NCBI RefSeq assembly: GCF_016863555.1
Contig: NZ_BOPC01000043.1
Coordinates: 1 to 64,000, forward strand
DNA length: 64,000 nt
Direction: 5' to 3'
Origin: Micromonospora qiuiae
GTDB lineage: Bacteria; Actinomycetota; Actinomycetes; Mycobacteriales; Micromonosporaceae
Translations under genes and position numbers: made by a program
Shown here: positions 7,876 through 16,910 of the stretch, one piece after another
Layout: each line of letters begins with the position of its first letter
Position numbering within the stretch: position 1 is the stretch's first letter
Notes under the pieces: model-generated
Told to the model about the DNA's origin: nothing
What the model saw: the letters and a program-made list of their open reading frames with translations, nothing else
Databases searched by the model: none

Positions 7876-10736
7876 CGGTCCCCGCTTCCCCGAGAGTTCT
7901 CGCCCACCAGGGCGAGAAAGGCGTCCTCCAGGCGGCGCCGGGGCACCACCCGGTTCACCCCGACACCGGCCCGGACCAGTTCGGCCACCACCTCGCTGCG
8001 AGCCGTGCCGTCGGTGTCGATGACGATCTGCCCGTCGGCCTCGTCCAGCACCCGTACGCCGCCGAGACCGTCGAGCACGGTCCGGGCCGCCGCCGGGTCG
8101 CTCACCTCGAACAGCACGCTGGGCGAATCACCGACGATTTCCCCGACCGGCCCGGAGGCCACGATCCGGCCCTTGTTGACCACCACTGCGTGGGTGCAGG
8201 TCTGCTCGACCTCGGCGAGCAGATGGCTGGAGACCAGCACGGCCCGGCCGTCGGTGGCGTACCGCTGGAGCACCCGGCGCATCTCGGCGATCTGCGGCGG
8301 GTCCAGCCCGTCGGTCGGTTCGTCGAGCACCAGCAGTTCCGGCAGGCCGAGCATGGCTTGGGCGATCGCCAGTCGCTGTTTCATGCCGTGGCTGTACTTG
8401 CGCACCTTCCGGTGCACCGACGAGCCCAGGCCGGCGATCCCCAGTGCCTGCTCGAAGTGGGCGTCGGCGATCGGCCGGCCGGTCGCCCGCCAGTACGCCT
8501 TCAGGTTCTCCAGACCGGAGAGGTGCGGCAGGAAGCCAGGGCCCTCGACCAGCGCACCGATCCGCGACAGCACGGGCGAACCGGGAACCAGACGGTGCCC
8601 GAAGACGTAGATCTCCCCGGCGGTCGGCTGGGTCAGTCCCATCAACACCCGCAGGGTGGTGGTCTTGCCGGCGCCATTTGGCCCGAGCAGGCCGACCACC
8701 TGGCCGGGGTGCACCTCGAAGTCCACCTCGGAGACTGCCACGAAGCCGTCGGCGTACTCCTTGCGCAGATGGCGCACGGCCAGCGGGGTGTCCGCGTACG
8801 CCGGGTGGACGGAGGTGTCCTGGCGACGGTGCCGCCAGCGGACGACGGCGACGACCGCGACGAGCCCGACCACGATCGCGGCGAGCAACCCGGCCAACAC
8901 CCAGCGCCAGAGCAGGGCCTCGGTCGGGATCGGCTCACCGGCGACCGTCGGCAGGCTCACCGGAGCCTCCCCGACGGCCACCGTGTGCACGGTCGGCTCG
9001 ATGGGCGTGGCGTACGCCTGGTCCGAGGTGGCGACGACCAGCCGGAGCCGGTGGCCGGCCTCGACCCGGTGGACGATCGCCGGGAGGGTGACGGTGACCG
9101 GCTGGGCGGCGTCGATGTTCTCCGGCAGGCCGGTCAGCCGGACCGGGGCGATCAGCCCACTGGGCAGGGTGGCCGCGCCCTCCTGGTCGACGTCGTAGAG
9201 CTTGACGAAGAGGACCGCCGCACCGCTGGCCGAGGCGGCGCGGATCTGCACGGTCGGTGAACCGACGATGTCGACGGCCTCGGCCAACGGCTCGGAGGTG
9301 AACCGGGCGTGCTGCCCGGGGAGGTCGTCGGCCACCCCGCTGAGAAAGGAACTGAGCGAGCCGGCGAAGGGCACCGACGAGATGGCGGCCGGGTTCCGGC
9401 CGGGCGGGTTGGCCACGGGTTGGGCCGGCCCGGTCACCGTGACCTCCCGCCGCGACTCTCCGCCCACGCCGGGGTAGTCGGTGGTGCGGTAGCCGGTCGC
9501 GACCAGCCCGCGGCCCATTGCGTCGAAGCCGGCGATCCGGGAGAAGGTGAAGGTGTCTCCCGGGACTTCCCCGGTCTCCGCGACGTAGTGGTCGAGCCAC
9601 TGGGCGGTCAGGAACTTCACCCGGTCGGAGTCGCTACGCGGGCCGGCGCCGCCGTCATGGCCACCGGTGAACCAGGCGACCCGGACCGGGGTGCCGTTCG
9701 CGGCGATGCCCCGGGCATTGGCGTCGGCCTCACCGAGTGGGAAGAGGGTGTCCGCGCCGCCCTGGACCAGCAGGGTCGGTGCGGTGATCCGGTCCAGCAC
9801 CCCGGCCGGGCTGGAGCGTCGCAGCAGGTCGACGGCGGCCTGGTCGGCCCGACCGGTGGTGGCGATACGCAGGTACGCGGCGCAGACATCCGCGGCGAAC
9901 CGACCGCACGACGGGTTGGCACCGCCGCCGTTGCTCGGCGCACCCGGTGCGGTTCCCGGGCCGGTGCCCGGAGCGGGGCTGGGCGGGCCGGGGGCGGGCG
10001 CTCCCTCCGGTGCCTCGGCGGTGTTGCCGGAGATCCCGGTCGGGCCGGAGCCGGCGTTGCCTCCGCCGCCGAAGAAGATGCCGGCCCAGCCGGATTTGAA
10101 CACCCCGTCGGTCGGCGCCGCGCCAGTGCTCTCCGGCAGGAAGGACCGGGCCAGGTCGTTCCAGGTGATCATCGGGATGATCGCGTCCACCCGTTGGTCC
10201 TGGGCGGCGAGCAGGAGCGCCAGGGCACCGCCGTAGGAGCCGCCGACCACGCCCACGCGCGGGTCGCCTGCCGCGTCGGTACGGATCTCAGGGCGTTCCG
10301 CCAGCCAGTCGAGCAGCCGTTGGGCGTCGCGTACCTCGTAGTCGGGGTTGTCCAGGTGGATCTGACCACCGCTGCGGCCGAAGCCTCGCGCGGTCCAGGT
10401 CAGCACCGCGTAGCCGCGCTCGGCCAGGTCTTCGGCATCGGCGCGGACCGAGTCCTTGGTGCCGCCGAAGCCGTGCGCGAGCAGCACCGCCGGAACCTCG
10501 CGGCCAGCGGTGGACCGCGGCAGATAGAGCGTGGTGTCCAGGTCGACCGGCTCGTCACCGGTCGGGCCGGATCGGACGGTGAGCATCGCGGACTCGGTGC
10601 GGAAACCGGGTCGGTCCGGCCAGGCGGCCCAGACCACGGCCGCCACCAGCAGGGCGAGAACCACCGACGCGGCCACCGCTCGACGTCCGGTGGGCAGGGC
10701 ACGCCGGATCCGGGCGGCCGAGAGCGGCGATCTCAT
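7872..10736 (-). CDS. Fusion of an alpha/beta hydrolase (CocE/PepX-like) and an ABC transporter ATPase
   Basis: A 954-residue multidomain protein. A membrane anchor or signal segment lies near residues 18-38 (VAASVVLALLVAAVVWAAW). An alpha/beta hydrolase domain follows, with nucleophile Ser167 in GGSYGG, likely acid Asp329 in QGGADT and His360 in TGGHDGG. Next come a Gly/Pro-rich insert at about 230-275, a PepX C-terminal-like beta domain to about 620, a second membrane span (WVLAGLLAAIVVGLVAVVAV), and a full ABC ATPase with GPNGAGKTT Walker A and DEPTDGLDPPQ Walker B. The hydrolase is predicted outside and the ATPase inside. The next gene is the permease, so hydrolysis and transport are probably linked. 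The ATG at 10736 precedes the anchor; the open frame reaches 10952. Confidence 0.88.
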   Translation of the reverse strand: MRSPLSAARIRRALPTGRRAVAASVVLALLVAAVVWAAWPDRPGFRTESAMLTVRSGPTGDEPVDLDTTLYLPRSTAGREVPAVLLAHGFGGTKDSVRADAEDLAERGYAVLTWTARGFGRSGGQIHLDNPDYEVRDAQRLLDWLAERPEIRTDAAGDPRVGVVGGSYGGALALLLAAQDQRVDAIIPMITWNDLARSFLPESTGAAPTDGVFKSGWAGIFFGGGGNAGSGPTGISGNTAEAPEGAPAPGPPSPAPGTGPGTAPGAPSNGGGANPSCGRFAADVCAAYLRIATTGRADQAAVDLLRRSSPAGVLDRITAPTLLVQGGADTLFPLGEADANARGIAANGTPVRVAWFTGGHDGGAGPRSDSDRVKFLTAQWLDHYVAETGEVPGDTFTFSRIAGFDAMGRGLVATGYRTTDYPGVGGESRREVTVTGPAQPVANPPGRNPAAISSVPFAGSLSSFLSGVADDLPGQHARFTSEPLAEAVDIVGSPTVQIRAASASGAAVLFVKLYDVDQEGAATLPSGLIAPVRLTGLPENIDAAQPVTVTLPAIVHRVEAGHRLRLVVATSDQAYATPIEPTVHTVAVGEAPVSLPTVAGEPIPTEALLWRWVLAGLLAAIVVGLVAVVAVVRWRHRRQDTSVHPAYADTPLAVRHLRKEYADGFVAVSEVDFEVHPGQVVGLLGPNGAGKTTTLRVLMGLTQPTAGEIYVFGHRLVPGSPVLSRIGALVEGPGFLPHLSGLENLKAYWRATGRPIADAHFEQALGIAGLGSSVHRKVRKYSHGMKQRLAIAQAMLGLPELLVLDEPTDGLDPPQIAEMRRVLQRYATDGRAVLVSSHLLAEVEQTCTHAVVVNKGRIVASGPVGEIVGDSPSVLFEVSDPAAARTVLDGLGGVRVLDEADGQIVIDTDGTARSEVVAELVRAGVGVNRVVPRRRLEDAFLALVGENSRGSGDR

Positions 10737-11107
10737 CTGGCACACGCTACGGCCCGCAGCCTGAGTGTTAGCTGAGATCCGCCATACGTCGGCCCCACTC
10801 GGCCAAATCGTCATCCGGAGGAGGTCATCCGCACAACGTCCATTGGGCGAACATTGAGGCGAATTCGCATTGTGGGAATTCCTGCCTTTCGTCGGATTAG
10901 ACGTTGAAGCACTCCTAATGCCCTTCGGATAGCCACCCTCGGTAGCCACCACGGCGCTCCTGGGTCACATCGCTCGAAGTGACGCAAATCTGACCCCGGC
11001 AGGCCGATACCTGGTGATCCTGGTTCGGCTAGTTTTCCGGTCCGGCGCACGGGACCGGCTCGTCGACGCCGCAAGCAGAACCTGCGTCACCGCCGGAGGA
11101 GACAACC
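10737..11107. other. Divergent intergenic region upstream of the conservon
   Basis: A 371-base region between divergent transcription units, AT-richer than its surroundings. It contains two GAATTC hexamers 15 bases apart near 10860 and 10875. It must hold promoters for the hydrolase/ABC operon and for the conservon. The last bases, GGAGGAG before ATG 11108, are a strong ribosome binding site. No coding potential is seen. Confidence 0.5.
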
Positions 11108-12298
11108 ATGACCGTTCCCGCGTCGCGGGTCCGCCGCCGGCCCCGGACACCGGGTCGGCTGTTGCCGCTGCTACTCGCCACCGTGCTGCTCTTGCCGGTG
11201 GCGTTCCTTGTCATACAGGCTTACCGGTTCGTCGACGCCGACCGTGACGCCGTTGAACGAGAACAACTCGGCGTCGAGTATCTCCGGGCACTCGGCCCGG
11301 TCACCGAGGCGCTGGTGAATGCGCAGAGCGCTGCGGTCAGCGGCCACCCGCTGCCCAGGGAGAACCTGGACCGGGCGGTGGAGCAGGCCGCAGCGGTCGA
11401 TGCCCGAACCGGCGACGAGCTGCGCACCAGCGAACGGTGGGCCGGGATACGCGCGAAGCTGGAAGCGCTGCCCGAGCGGTCGCTGACCGACCCGGAGGAC
11501 GCATTCAACGCGTACGGCGAGGTCACCGACCTGCTGCTGGCCCTCTACGGGAAGGTCCGGGAGACCTCGGGCCTGATCCGGGACCCCGACGTCGACACGT
11601 ACTTCCTGCAGGACGGCGTCGGTGAGGAGATGCCGGAAGCGTTGATCGCAGCCGGGCGCCTCACCGACCTGGTCATACTGATCGAGCAGCGACCCGCCGC
11701 CGACCAGGGGCGTTCCCTCATGGAACTGGCCACCCTCCGGTTCGCCGCGCTGCAACCAGCCAGGGACCTGGTCAACAATCTTCGCGCCGTGGTGGAGAGT
11801 TCGGAGAACGCGGAGCTGGGCGCGAACGTGCTCAACCCCTTCGACGCCTACCAGCGGGCGGTCGAGGCGATGGCACTGCTCGCCCTGCCGAACCGGAGCG
11901 GCGCGGTGGACACCGAAGGGCTCACCGGCGCGCGGAAGCAGGCGCAGCAGGCGGCCAAGCAACTCCAGCCGGTCCTCCTCGACGAGATCGACCGGCTGCT
12001 GGCGGACCGGATCGACCGGTTGAACCGGGACGCTCTGCTGGTGCTGGGCGCAGGCAGCCTCGCGGTGCTGCTGCTGATCAGCCTGGCGGTGAGCAGTTGG
12101 CTGTCTCGCACACAGGACAGCCCGACCGCGATCGATCAGCCGAGCATCGGGACCGAGCCGGTGGAGTCGGACCGGCCGACCGGCGACCGGTGGGAACCGG
12201 TCGCCCTCCGGCCAGCGGGCGAACAGACACCGGCGCTCCAGCCGGCCGGGCAGGGCCGCGAACCGGACCGGTGGAGGCCCTTCGATGCTGCTCGGTAG
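11108..12298 (+). CDS. Membrane sensor-like protein, first gene of the conservon
   Basis: A 396-residue protein with a transmembrane helix near the start (LLPLLLATVLLLPVAFLVIQ), a largely helical extracytoplasmic region of about 270 residues, a second helix (ALLVLGAGSLAVLLLISLAV) and a short Pro-rich cytoplasmic tail. The helical region with DTYFLQDGVGEEMPEAL resembles four-helix sensory domains of chemoreceptors and histidine kinases, but no output domain follows. It overlaps the kinase gene by 14 bases. It may act as a co-sensor for the kinase; that role is inferred from context. A strong GGAGGAG site supports the ATG at 11108. Confidence 0.8.
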   Translation: MTVPASRVRRRPRTPGRLLPLLLATVLLLPVAFLVIQAYRFVDADRDAVEREQLGVEYLRALGPVTEALVNAQSAAVSGHPLPRENLDRAVEQAAAVDARTGDELRTSERWAGIRAKLEALPERSLTDPEDAFNAYGEVTDLLLALYGKVRETSGLIRDPDVDTYFLQDGVGEEMPEALIAAGRLTDLVILIEQRPAADQGRSLMELATLRFAALQPARDLVNNLRAVVESSENAELGANVLNPFDAYQRAVEAMALLALPNRSGAVDTEGLTGARKQAQQAAKQLQPVLLDEIDRLLADRIDRLNRDALLVLGAGSLAVLLLISLAVSSWLSRTQDSPTAIDQPSIGTEPVESDRPTGDRWEPVALRPAGEQTPALQPAGQGREPDRWRPFDAAR

Positions 12299-14648
12299 GC
12301 TCCGGATCCGGGGCAAACTCGCCCTGCTGGTACTCATCCCCCTGCTCTGCATGCTCGGGCTGACGCTCCCGGTGGTGGTCGAGCGCATCGGCGTGGCGCA
12401 GCGGGCAGCCGACACCGCCGACACCGTCCAGATCGCCGGCCGGGTCGGCACCCTGCTGCAACACCTCCAGCGGGAACGGATGCTCACCGTCGGTCTGCTC
12501 CTCGGTCAGGTCCAGCGCAGCGAGCTGACGCAGGAGATCGCGGAGGTGGACGACCGGGTCGTCGACCTGCGGGCCGAGTTCGGCGCCGACCTGCCGGCCG
12601 AGGTGAGCGCAGCCCTCGACGGGGTCAAGCAGTTGGCCGCGCTCCGGACGGCGGCCCTGGCCGGACGGGCCGACCCGGAACGGATCATCGGCACCTACGG
12701 GCCGCTGCACCTCGCCCTGATCAACTCGTTGCGCCTGCCCTACGACGTGGACACCCGGACCTCGGCCGGTCGCCAGGTGCTGGCGCTGGACCGGATCCTG
12801 CGCAAGAGCGAAGGGCTCTCCAGCGGTGCCGCTCTGCTCGTACTGCTCGCGGCGAAGCCGGACCCGCAGCTGGCCAGCGCCTTCGTGGCCAACATGGCCA
12901 CTCTCCTCTCCGAGAGCGACCAGGTCCTCGGCCTGATCACCCCGGATCAACTGGCCCTGATGGACATCGAGCAGATCGCGCTGGACGCCCGGACCGGTCC
13001 GCAGTTCGTCGAGCGATCCGCCCTGGACCCGGTCAAAGCGCTCGCCGGCACCCCCCTGGAGGCGCTCTTCCCGACCATCTCCTCACTGACCACCCTGGGT
13101 CAGTTCGTGGAGAAGAAACTGGTCGCCGACGTCACCGCCGAGGTACGCGACGAACGCCAGCGGGCCCTCGTCGCGGCGTACTGGGTGATCGCCCTGGTTC
13201 TACTCATCCTGGGCGTCGTCATCCTGCTCACCCTGGCGATCGGCCGGACCGTGGCCCGGCCGCTGACACGGCTCACCCGCTCCGCCGACCGGGTTGCCAG
13301 GGTCGCCGAATCCGAGCTGGTCCGGGTCGCCGACGACGAGGCGGAGACCGCCCAACCGATTCGCCTCGACCGGGTCGACGTACGGGCCCGAGACGAGATC
13401 GGCGACCTGGCCCGGGCCTTCGAACGGGTGCAGAACACGGCCGCCCGGCTGGTCGAGCGGCAGGTGGCGAGCCGGCGCAACGTGGCACAGATGTTCGGCC
13501 ACGTCGGCCGGCGTACCCAGAACCTGGTCGGCCGGCAGATCGCCCTGATCGACCGGCTGGAGCAGCAGGAGACCGATCCGGGACGGCTGGAGAGCCTGTA
13601 TCGGCTCGACCACATCTCCAGCCGCCTGCGGCGCAACGCCGGCAACCTGGTGGTGCTCTCCGGCGCAGCCGGCGAGGTCGCCCACGTCGCGCCGGTCTCG
13701 CTGACCGACGTGGTCCGGCTCGCCCTCGGTGAGATCGAGGACTACACCCGGGTCGACGTACGGGTCCCGACCGAGGTGGCCGCCACGCCGGCGATCATCG
13801 GTGACCTGGTGCTGGCGCTGGCCGAGCTGATGGAGAACGCCACCGTCTTCTCGCCGCCACACACCCGGGTCGTGGTCGGCGGCGAACTCACCGACGAGGG
13901 TGCCCAGTTGACCGTGGTGGACCACGGGATCGGCATGACCGAGGCACGGCTCGCCGACGAGAACGCCCGGCTCACCCGACGGGAGCGGCTGGACCTCGCC
14001 CCGACCGAGGTGCTCGGGCTCTTCGTGGTGGGCCGGCTGGCCCGCCGACATGGCTGGACGGTGTCCCTCCAGGCGACCCCCGGCGGCGGCGTCACCGCCA
14101 CCCTGCTGGTTCCCCGGTCGTCCCTGGTTATCGGGATGTCCGGCCGGGGCAGCGTCCCGGCCGTACCCCAGCCCGCTCTGCCGCACCGGATCCAACCCGT
14201 ACCGGCGGTCCAGGCCCAGCAGGCGGAGCCCACCGCCCCGACCGACGCCCCGGCGGCGGTCGGCGGCCCCGCGCGGCCGGTCGCCGATTCACCCGGGCAG
14301 CCCGGCTTCGACCAGGCGCTGCTGGCCAGGGCCACCGAGAGCATGGAGTTGGCCGAGTCCTGGGACGCCTTCGCCACCACTGCCGGAGCCGCCCCGACGA
14401 CCGACCAGAAGCCGGCCGTCGCGACCCACTCGGCCCGCGCCCGCGTCCCGCAATCCCCGCCGGCACAACTGAGCCGACGGGTCCCCGGCGCGAACCTGGT
14501 CGCCACGCCACCTCGGCAACCACTCACGCACGACCCCGGCAACCCGGCCGAGGTCCGCGATCTCATCAACGCGTTCGAGACGGGCGTCGCCCGGGCTCTG
14601 CGCGATGTCCGTACCGACCGCCGCGACGAAGAAGGAACGCCACGTTGA
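12285..14648 (+). CDS. cvnA: Conservon sensor histidine kinase (CvnA type, NIT-like sensor)
   Basis: A 787-residue sensor kinase. A transmembrane helix (LALLVLIPLLCMLGLTLPVV) is followed by a nitrate/nitrite-sensing-type (NIT-like) helical domain of about 270 residues, a second helix (YWVIALVLLILGVVILLTLA), HAMP, a dimerisation region with RLDHISSRLRRNAGN carrying the likely phospho-acceptor His, and a GHKL ATPase domain (ELMENATVFSPP, VVDHGIGM, GLFVVGRLARRHG). A Pro/Ala-rich disordered tail of about 200 residues ends it. CvnA proteins act with roadblock, DUF742 and GTPase partners instead of a classical response regulator, and none is encoded nearby. It overlaps both neighbouring genes. Confidence 0.92.
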   Translation: MLLGRLRIRGKLALLVLIPLLCMLGLTLPVVVERIGVAQRAADTADTVQIAGRVGTLLQHLQRERMLTVGLLLGQVQRSELTQEIAEVDDRVVDLRAEFGADLPAEVSAALDGVKQLAALRTAALAGRADPERIIGTYGPLHLALINSLRLPYDVDTRTSAGRQVLALDRILRKSEGLSSGAALLVLLAAKPDPQLASAFVANMATLLSESDQVLGLITPDQLALMDIEQIALDARTGPQFVERSALDPVKALAGTPLEALFPTISSLTTLGQFVEKKLVADVTAEVRDERQRALVAAYWVIALVLLILGVVILLTLAIGRTVARPLTRLTRSADRVARVAESELVRVADDEAETAQPIRLDRVDVRARDEIGDLARAFERVQNTAARLVERQVASRRNVAQMFGHVGRRTQNLVGRQIALIDRLEQQETDPGRLESLYRLDHISSRLRRNAGNLVVLSGAAGEVAHVAPVSLTDVVRLALGEIEDYTRVDVRVPTEVAATPAIIGDLVLALAELMENATVFSPPHTRVVVGGELTDEGAQLTVVDHGIGMTEARLADENARLTRRERLDLAPTEVLGLFVVGRLARRHGWTVSLQATPGGGVTATLLVPRSSLVIGMSGRGSVPAVPQPALPHRIQPVPAVQAQQAEPTAPTDAPAAVGGPARPVADSPGQPGFDQALLARATESMELAESWDAFATTAGAAPTTDQKPAVATHSARARVPQSPPAQLSRRVPGANLVATPPRQPLTHDPGNPAEVRDLINAFETGVARALRDVRTDRRDEEGTPR

Positions 14649-15115
14649 CCAGCCCGCACGTTCACGAGAACCTCGACCACCAGAGCCACCCGGCCGGTGA
14701 CCTCAGTCCCGAGGCCCGCACCTTCAACTGGCTGCTGGACTCCTTCACGTCCAGCACAGCGGGCGTTCTGGAGGCGATCGCCGTGTCGTCGGACGGCCTG
14801 CTGATGGCCATGTCCGCGATCAAGGACCGGTCCAACGCGGAGCGGCTCGCGGCGGTCGTTTCCGGTATGACCAGCCTGGCCGGCGGCGCCGCCAGCTGGT
14901 ACGCCCTCGGCGGGCTGAACCGGGTCGTGGTCGACATGGCCGAGGGATATCTGCTGATCAGCGCAATCAGCAGTGGCTCGGTGCTCGGCGTGGTCGCCGA
15001 CCGGTCGGCCAACCTGGGCACGGTGGCCTACGAGATGACGCTCTTCGCCGGTCGGGCCGGTAGTGCGCTCACTCCGCGCCTGATCGCCGAACTGAAGAAC
15101 TCAGTGCAGCAATGA
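14645..15115 (+). CDS. cvnB: Roadblock/LC7 domain protein (CvnB type)
   Basis: A 156-residue protein with one Roadblock/LC7 fold (FNWLLDSFTSSTAGVLEAIA, then VSSDGLLMAMS and ISSGSVLGVVADRSANLGT). In MglB and in conservons these proteins are thought to regulate the partner small GTPase. The start is a TTG at 14645 whose last bases overlap the kinase stop codon, with an AAGGAA site eight bases upstream. It overlaps the next gene by four bases (ATGA), so the whole set is translationally coupled. Confidence 0.92.
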   Translation: MTSPHVHENLDHQSHPAGDLSPEARTFNWLLDSFTSSTAGVLEAIAVSSDGLLMAMSAIKDRSNAERLAAVVSGMTSLAGGAASWYALGGLNRVVVDMAEGYLLISAISSGSVLGVVADRSANLGTVAYEMTLFAGRAGSALTPRLIAELKNSVQQ

Positions 15116-15594
15116 GTACCGACCCCGCCGGTGCGGAACAGGAGCCGGTGGTCCGGATCCGGCCCTACCTGCGCGAGTCCTTCCTCGCCGGTGACGCCGG
15201 CCGGAACGACGCACCGGCGGCGGTCGAATCGGAACCCGACGCGGCCGGGCCGACCGGCCCGCGCCCGTTCGTGCTCACCGCCGGCCGGGTGGCCGGCGCC
15301 GACCCGACGATCGGGCTGGAAACTCAGGTGACCGCCCGCCCGACCACCGAACCGTGGCACGTCACGGCCGCCCGGCTGACCCCGGAACTCCAGGCGATCG
15401 TGGCGCTCTGCGGTGAGCCGATCTCGGTCGCCGAGATCTCCGCCAAGACCCGGTTGCAGTTCGGCGTGACCCGGGTCCTGGTGGGCGACCTGCGCGCCGC
15501 CGGCCATCTGGACGTGCACGTCACGGACACCGACGACGCCCTCGATCCCGACATCATCCTGCGAGTGATTGATGGACTCCGTGCAATCTCCTGA
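15112..15594 (+). CDS. cvnC: DUF742 protein (CvnC type)
   Basis: A 160-residue protein. The N-terminal half is variable and Pro-rich; the C-terminal half is a DUF742 domain (RPFVLTAGRV, then ALCGEPISVAEISAKTRLQFGVTRVLVGDLRAAGHLDVH) with a winged-helix-like pattern. DUF742 proteins occur almost only in conservon operons, between the roadblock and GTPase genes, as here. The molecular role is not established. Start ATG 15112 overlaps the roadblock stop codon, and its own end overlaps the GTPase start. Confidence 0.92.
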   Translation: MSTDPAGAEQEPVVRIRPYLRESFLAGDAGRNDAPAAVESEPDAAGPTGPRPFVLTAGRVAGADPTIGLETQVTARPTTEPWHVTAARLTPELQAIVALCGEPISVAEISAKTRLQFGVTRVLVGDLRAAGHLDVHVTDTDDALDPDIILRVIDGLRAIS

Positions 15595-16318
15595 CTGGCC
15601 GGTCGTCCCGCCGGGCGCGCTCGCCGGCAACAGCGCCACGGCCCGCTACGGCGGCCCGGCACCGGCGCCCCTGCACCCGGCGCCTCAGCACCCGGCGCCC
15701 CCGCCGCCGTACCGGCCGCCCACCGCGACGCCCACGGCCACCGGTACGCCGCGCGCCAAGCCGCCGATCCCGGTCAAGATCCTGATCGCTGGCGGCTTCG
15801 GGGTCGGCAAGACGACCAGCGTCGCCGCGATCTCGGAGATCGTCCCGCTGACCACCGAGGCGGAAATGACGATCGCCGGGATCGGCGTCGACGACCCGGG
15901 ACAGCGCTCGGAGAAGACCACCACCACGGTCGCGATGGACTTCGGTTGCGTCACCATCGACCGCAGCCTGAAGCTGTACCTGTTCGGCACACCGGGCCAG
16001 TCACGTTTCGGCTTCATGTGGGACGACCTGGCACGGGGTGCCCTTGGTGCGCTGGTGGTGGTCGACAGCGCCCGGTTGGACGACTCCTACCCGGCGATCG
16101 ACTTCTTCGAGCGCGCGGGACTGCCCTTCGTGGTGGGCGTGAACGCCTTCGACGGGCAACTGGCGCACGACCTCGGTGCGATCCGGTGGGCCCTGGCGAT
16201 CGGCGATCATGTACCACTGGTGCAGTTCGACGCCCGGGACCGGCTCTCGGTGCGGGACGCCCTGCTGGTCGTCCTGGACCGCGCGCTGGATCGGGCCACC
16301 CGGGACAAGCGGGCCTGA
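15572..16318 (+). CDS. cvnD: Conservon small GTPase (CvnD type, MglA-like)
   Basis: A 248-residue GTP-binding protein, longer than usual because of a Pro-rich N-terminal tail of about 60 residues (repeated HPAP). The P-loop is GGFGVGKTT. A DxxG-like switch II lies in LFGTPGQSRFGFMWDD, and GVNAFDG takes the place of NKxD. The MglA/Cvn family acts as a nucleotide switch controlled by the roadblock partner and, presumably, by the kinase. The start is the ATG at 15572 inside the DUF742 gene (23-bp overlap). Confidence 0.9.
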   Translation: MDSVQSPDWPVVPPGALAGNSATARYGGPAPAPLHPAPQHPAPPPPYRPPTATPTATGTPRAKPPIPVKILIAGGFGVGKTTSVAAISEIVPLTTEAEMTIAGIGVDDPGQRSEKTTTTVAMDFGCVTIDRSLKLYLFGTPGQSRFGFMWDDLARGALGALVVVDSARLDDSYPAIDFFERAGLPFVVGVNAFDGQLAHDLGAIRWALAIGDHVPLVQFDARDRLSVRDALLVVLDRALDRATRDKRA

Positions 16319-16358
16319 GCCGACCGGCTCACGGCCCTCGTGAGAAGGGGTGAGGCGG

Positions 16359-16874
16359 ATGAGAGGCGGACTGGACGAGGCCCTGGCCCGGATGCGCCGG
16401 CGTGAGGAGGCGCTGCGGCGGCGGGCCACGGAGTCGACCGGAGCGACCGACGGCCCACTCGGGCCGACGGCGGGCCAGGTGGAAGACGAGGGCCCGAGCC
16501 GGATCGAAAGCCGTAACGCGGGACCCGGTTGGGCCACCGCCCGTGAGCGGACCCACGAGGCACCGCAGCGCCACGTGCTGGACGACGCCGCCGAAGCGCT
16601 GCGGGCAGTCGTCGCGGCTTACCCGGGGATGACCATCGCCGCCCGGATCGACCACGACAGCCAGGCGTACGACCTGCGGGTGACCTGGTCCGGCGCGGAG
16701 GTCACCGTCACCGGGCAGCCCGCCGCCCCGCCACCGTCCTGGCCGTTGTCGGCGAACACCGTGCCTGGCTGGCCGGCCAGCCAGGACGGCCTGGAAACGG
16801 ACCCGGCGGTCCGGCTGGCCGAGCTGATCCGGCGCGACCCGTCCCTGCTCACCGGCGAGGAGCCGACGGGCTGA
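16359..16874 (+). CDS. Hypothetical protein between conservon and AAA ATPase
   Basis: A 171-residue protein of unknown function. It opens with a charged helix (LDEALARMRRREEALRRRA), probably coiled coil, followed by a disordered linker. A compact C-terminal part (HVLDDAAEALRAVVAAYPGM, IAARIDHDSQAYDLRVTW) looks like a small alpha/beta domain ending in RLAELIRRDPSLL. It begins 40 bases after the GTPase gene on the same strand. ATG 16359 follows a purine-rich AGAAGGGG stretch; a GTG at 16350 is an alternative. I do not recognise a named family. Confidence 0.72.
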   Translation: MRGGLDEALARMRRREEALRRRATESTGATDGPLGPTAGQVEDEGPSRIESRNAGPGWATARERTHEAPQRHVLDDAAEALRAVVAAYPGMTIAARIDHDSQAYDLRVTWSGAEVTVTGQPAAPPPSWPLSANTVPGWPASQDGLETDPAVRLAELIRRDPSLLTGEEPTG

Positions 16875-16910
16875 CCGGACGATGCGTGACCGGGCCGTTA
16901 GGGTCGGACG

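Noticed and set aside
7752..9260. Plus-strand 502-residue frame opposite the hydrolase/ABC fusion
   Set aside because: No domain, heavy Arg/Pro/Gly bias, and both real genes on the minus strand have motifs and coupled starts.
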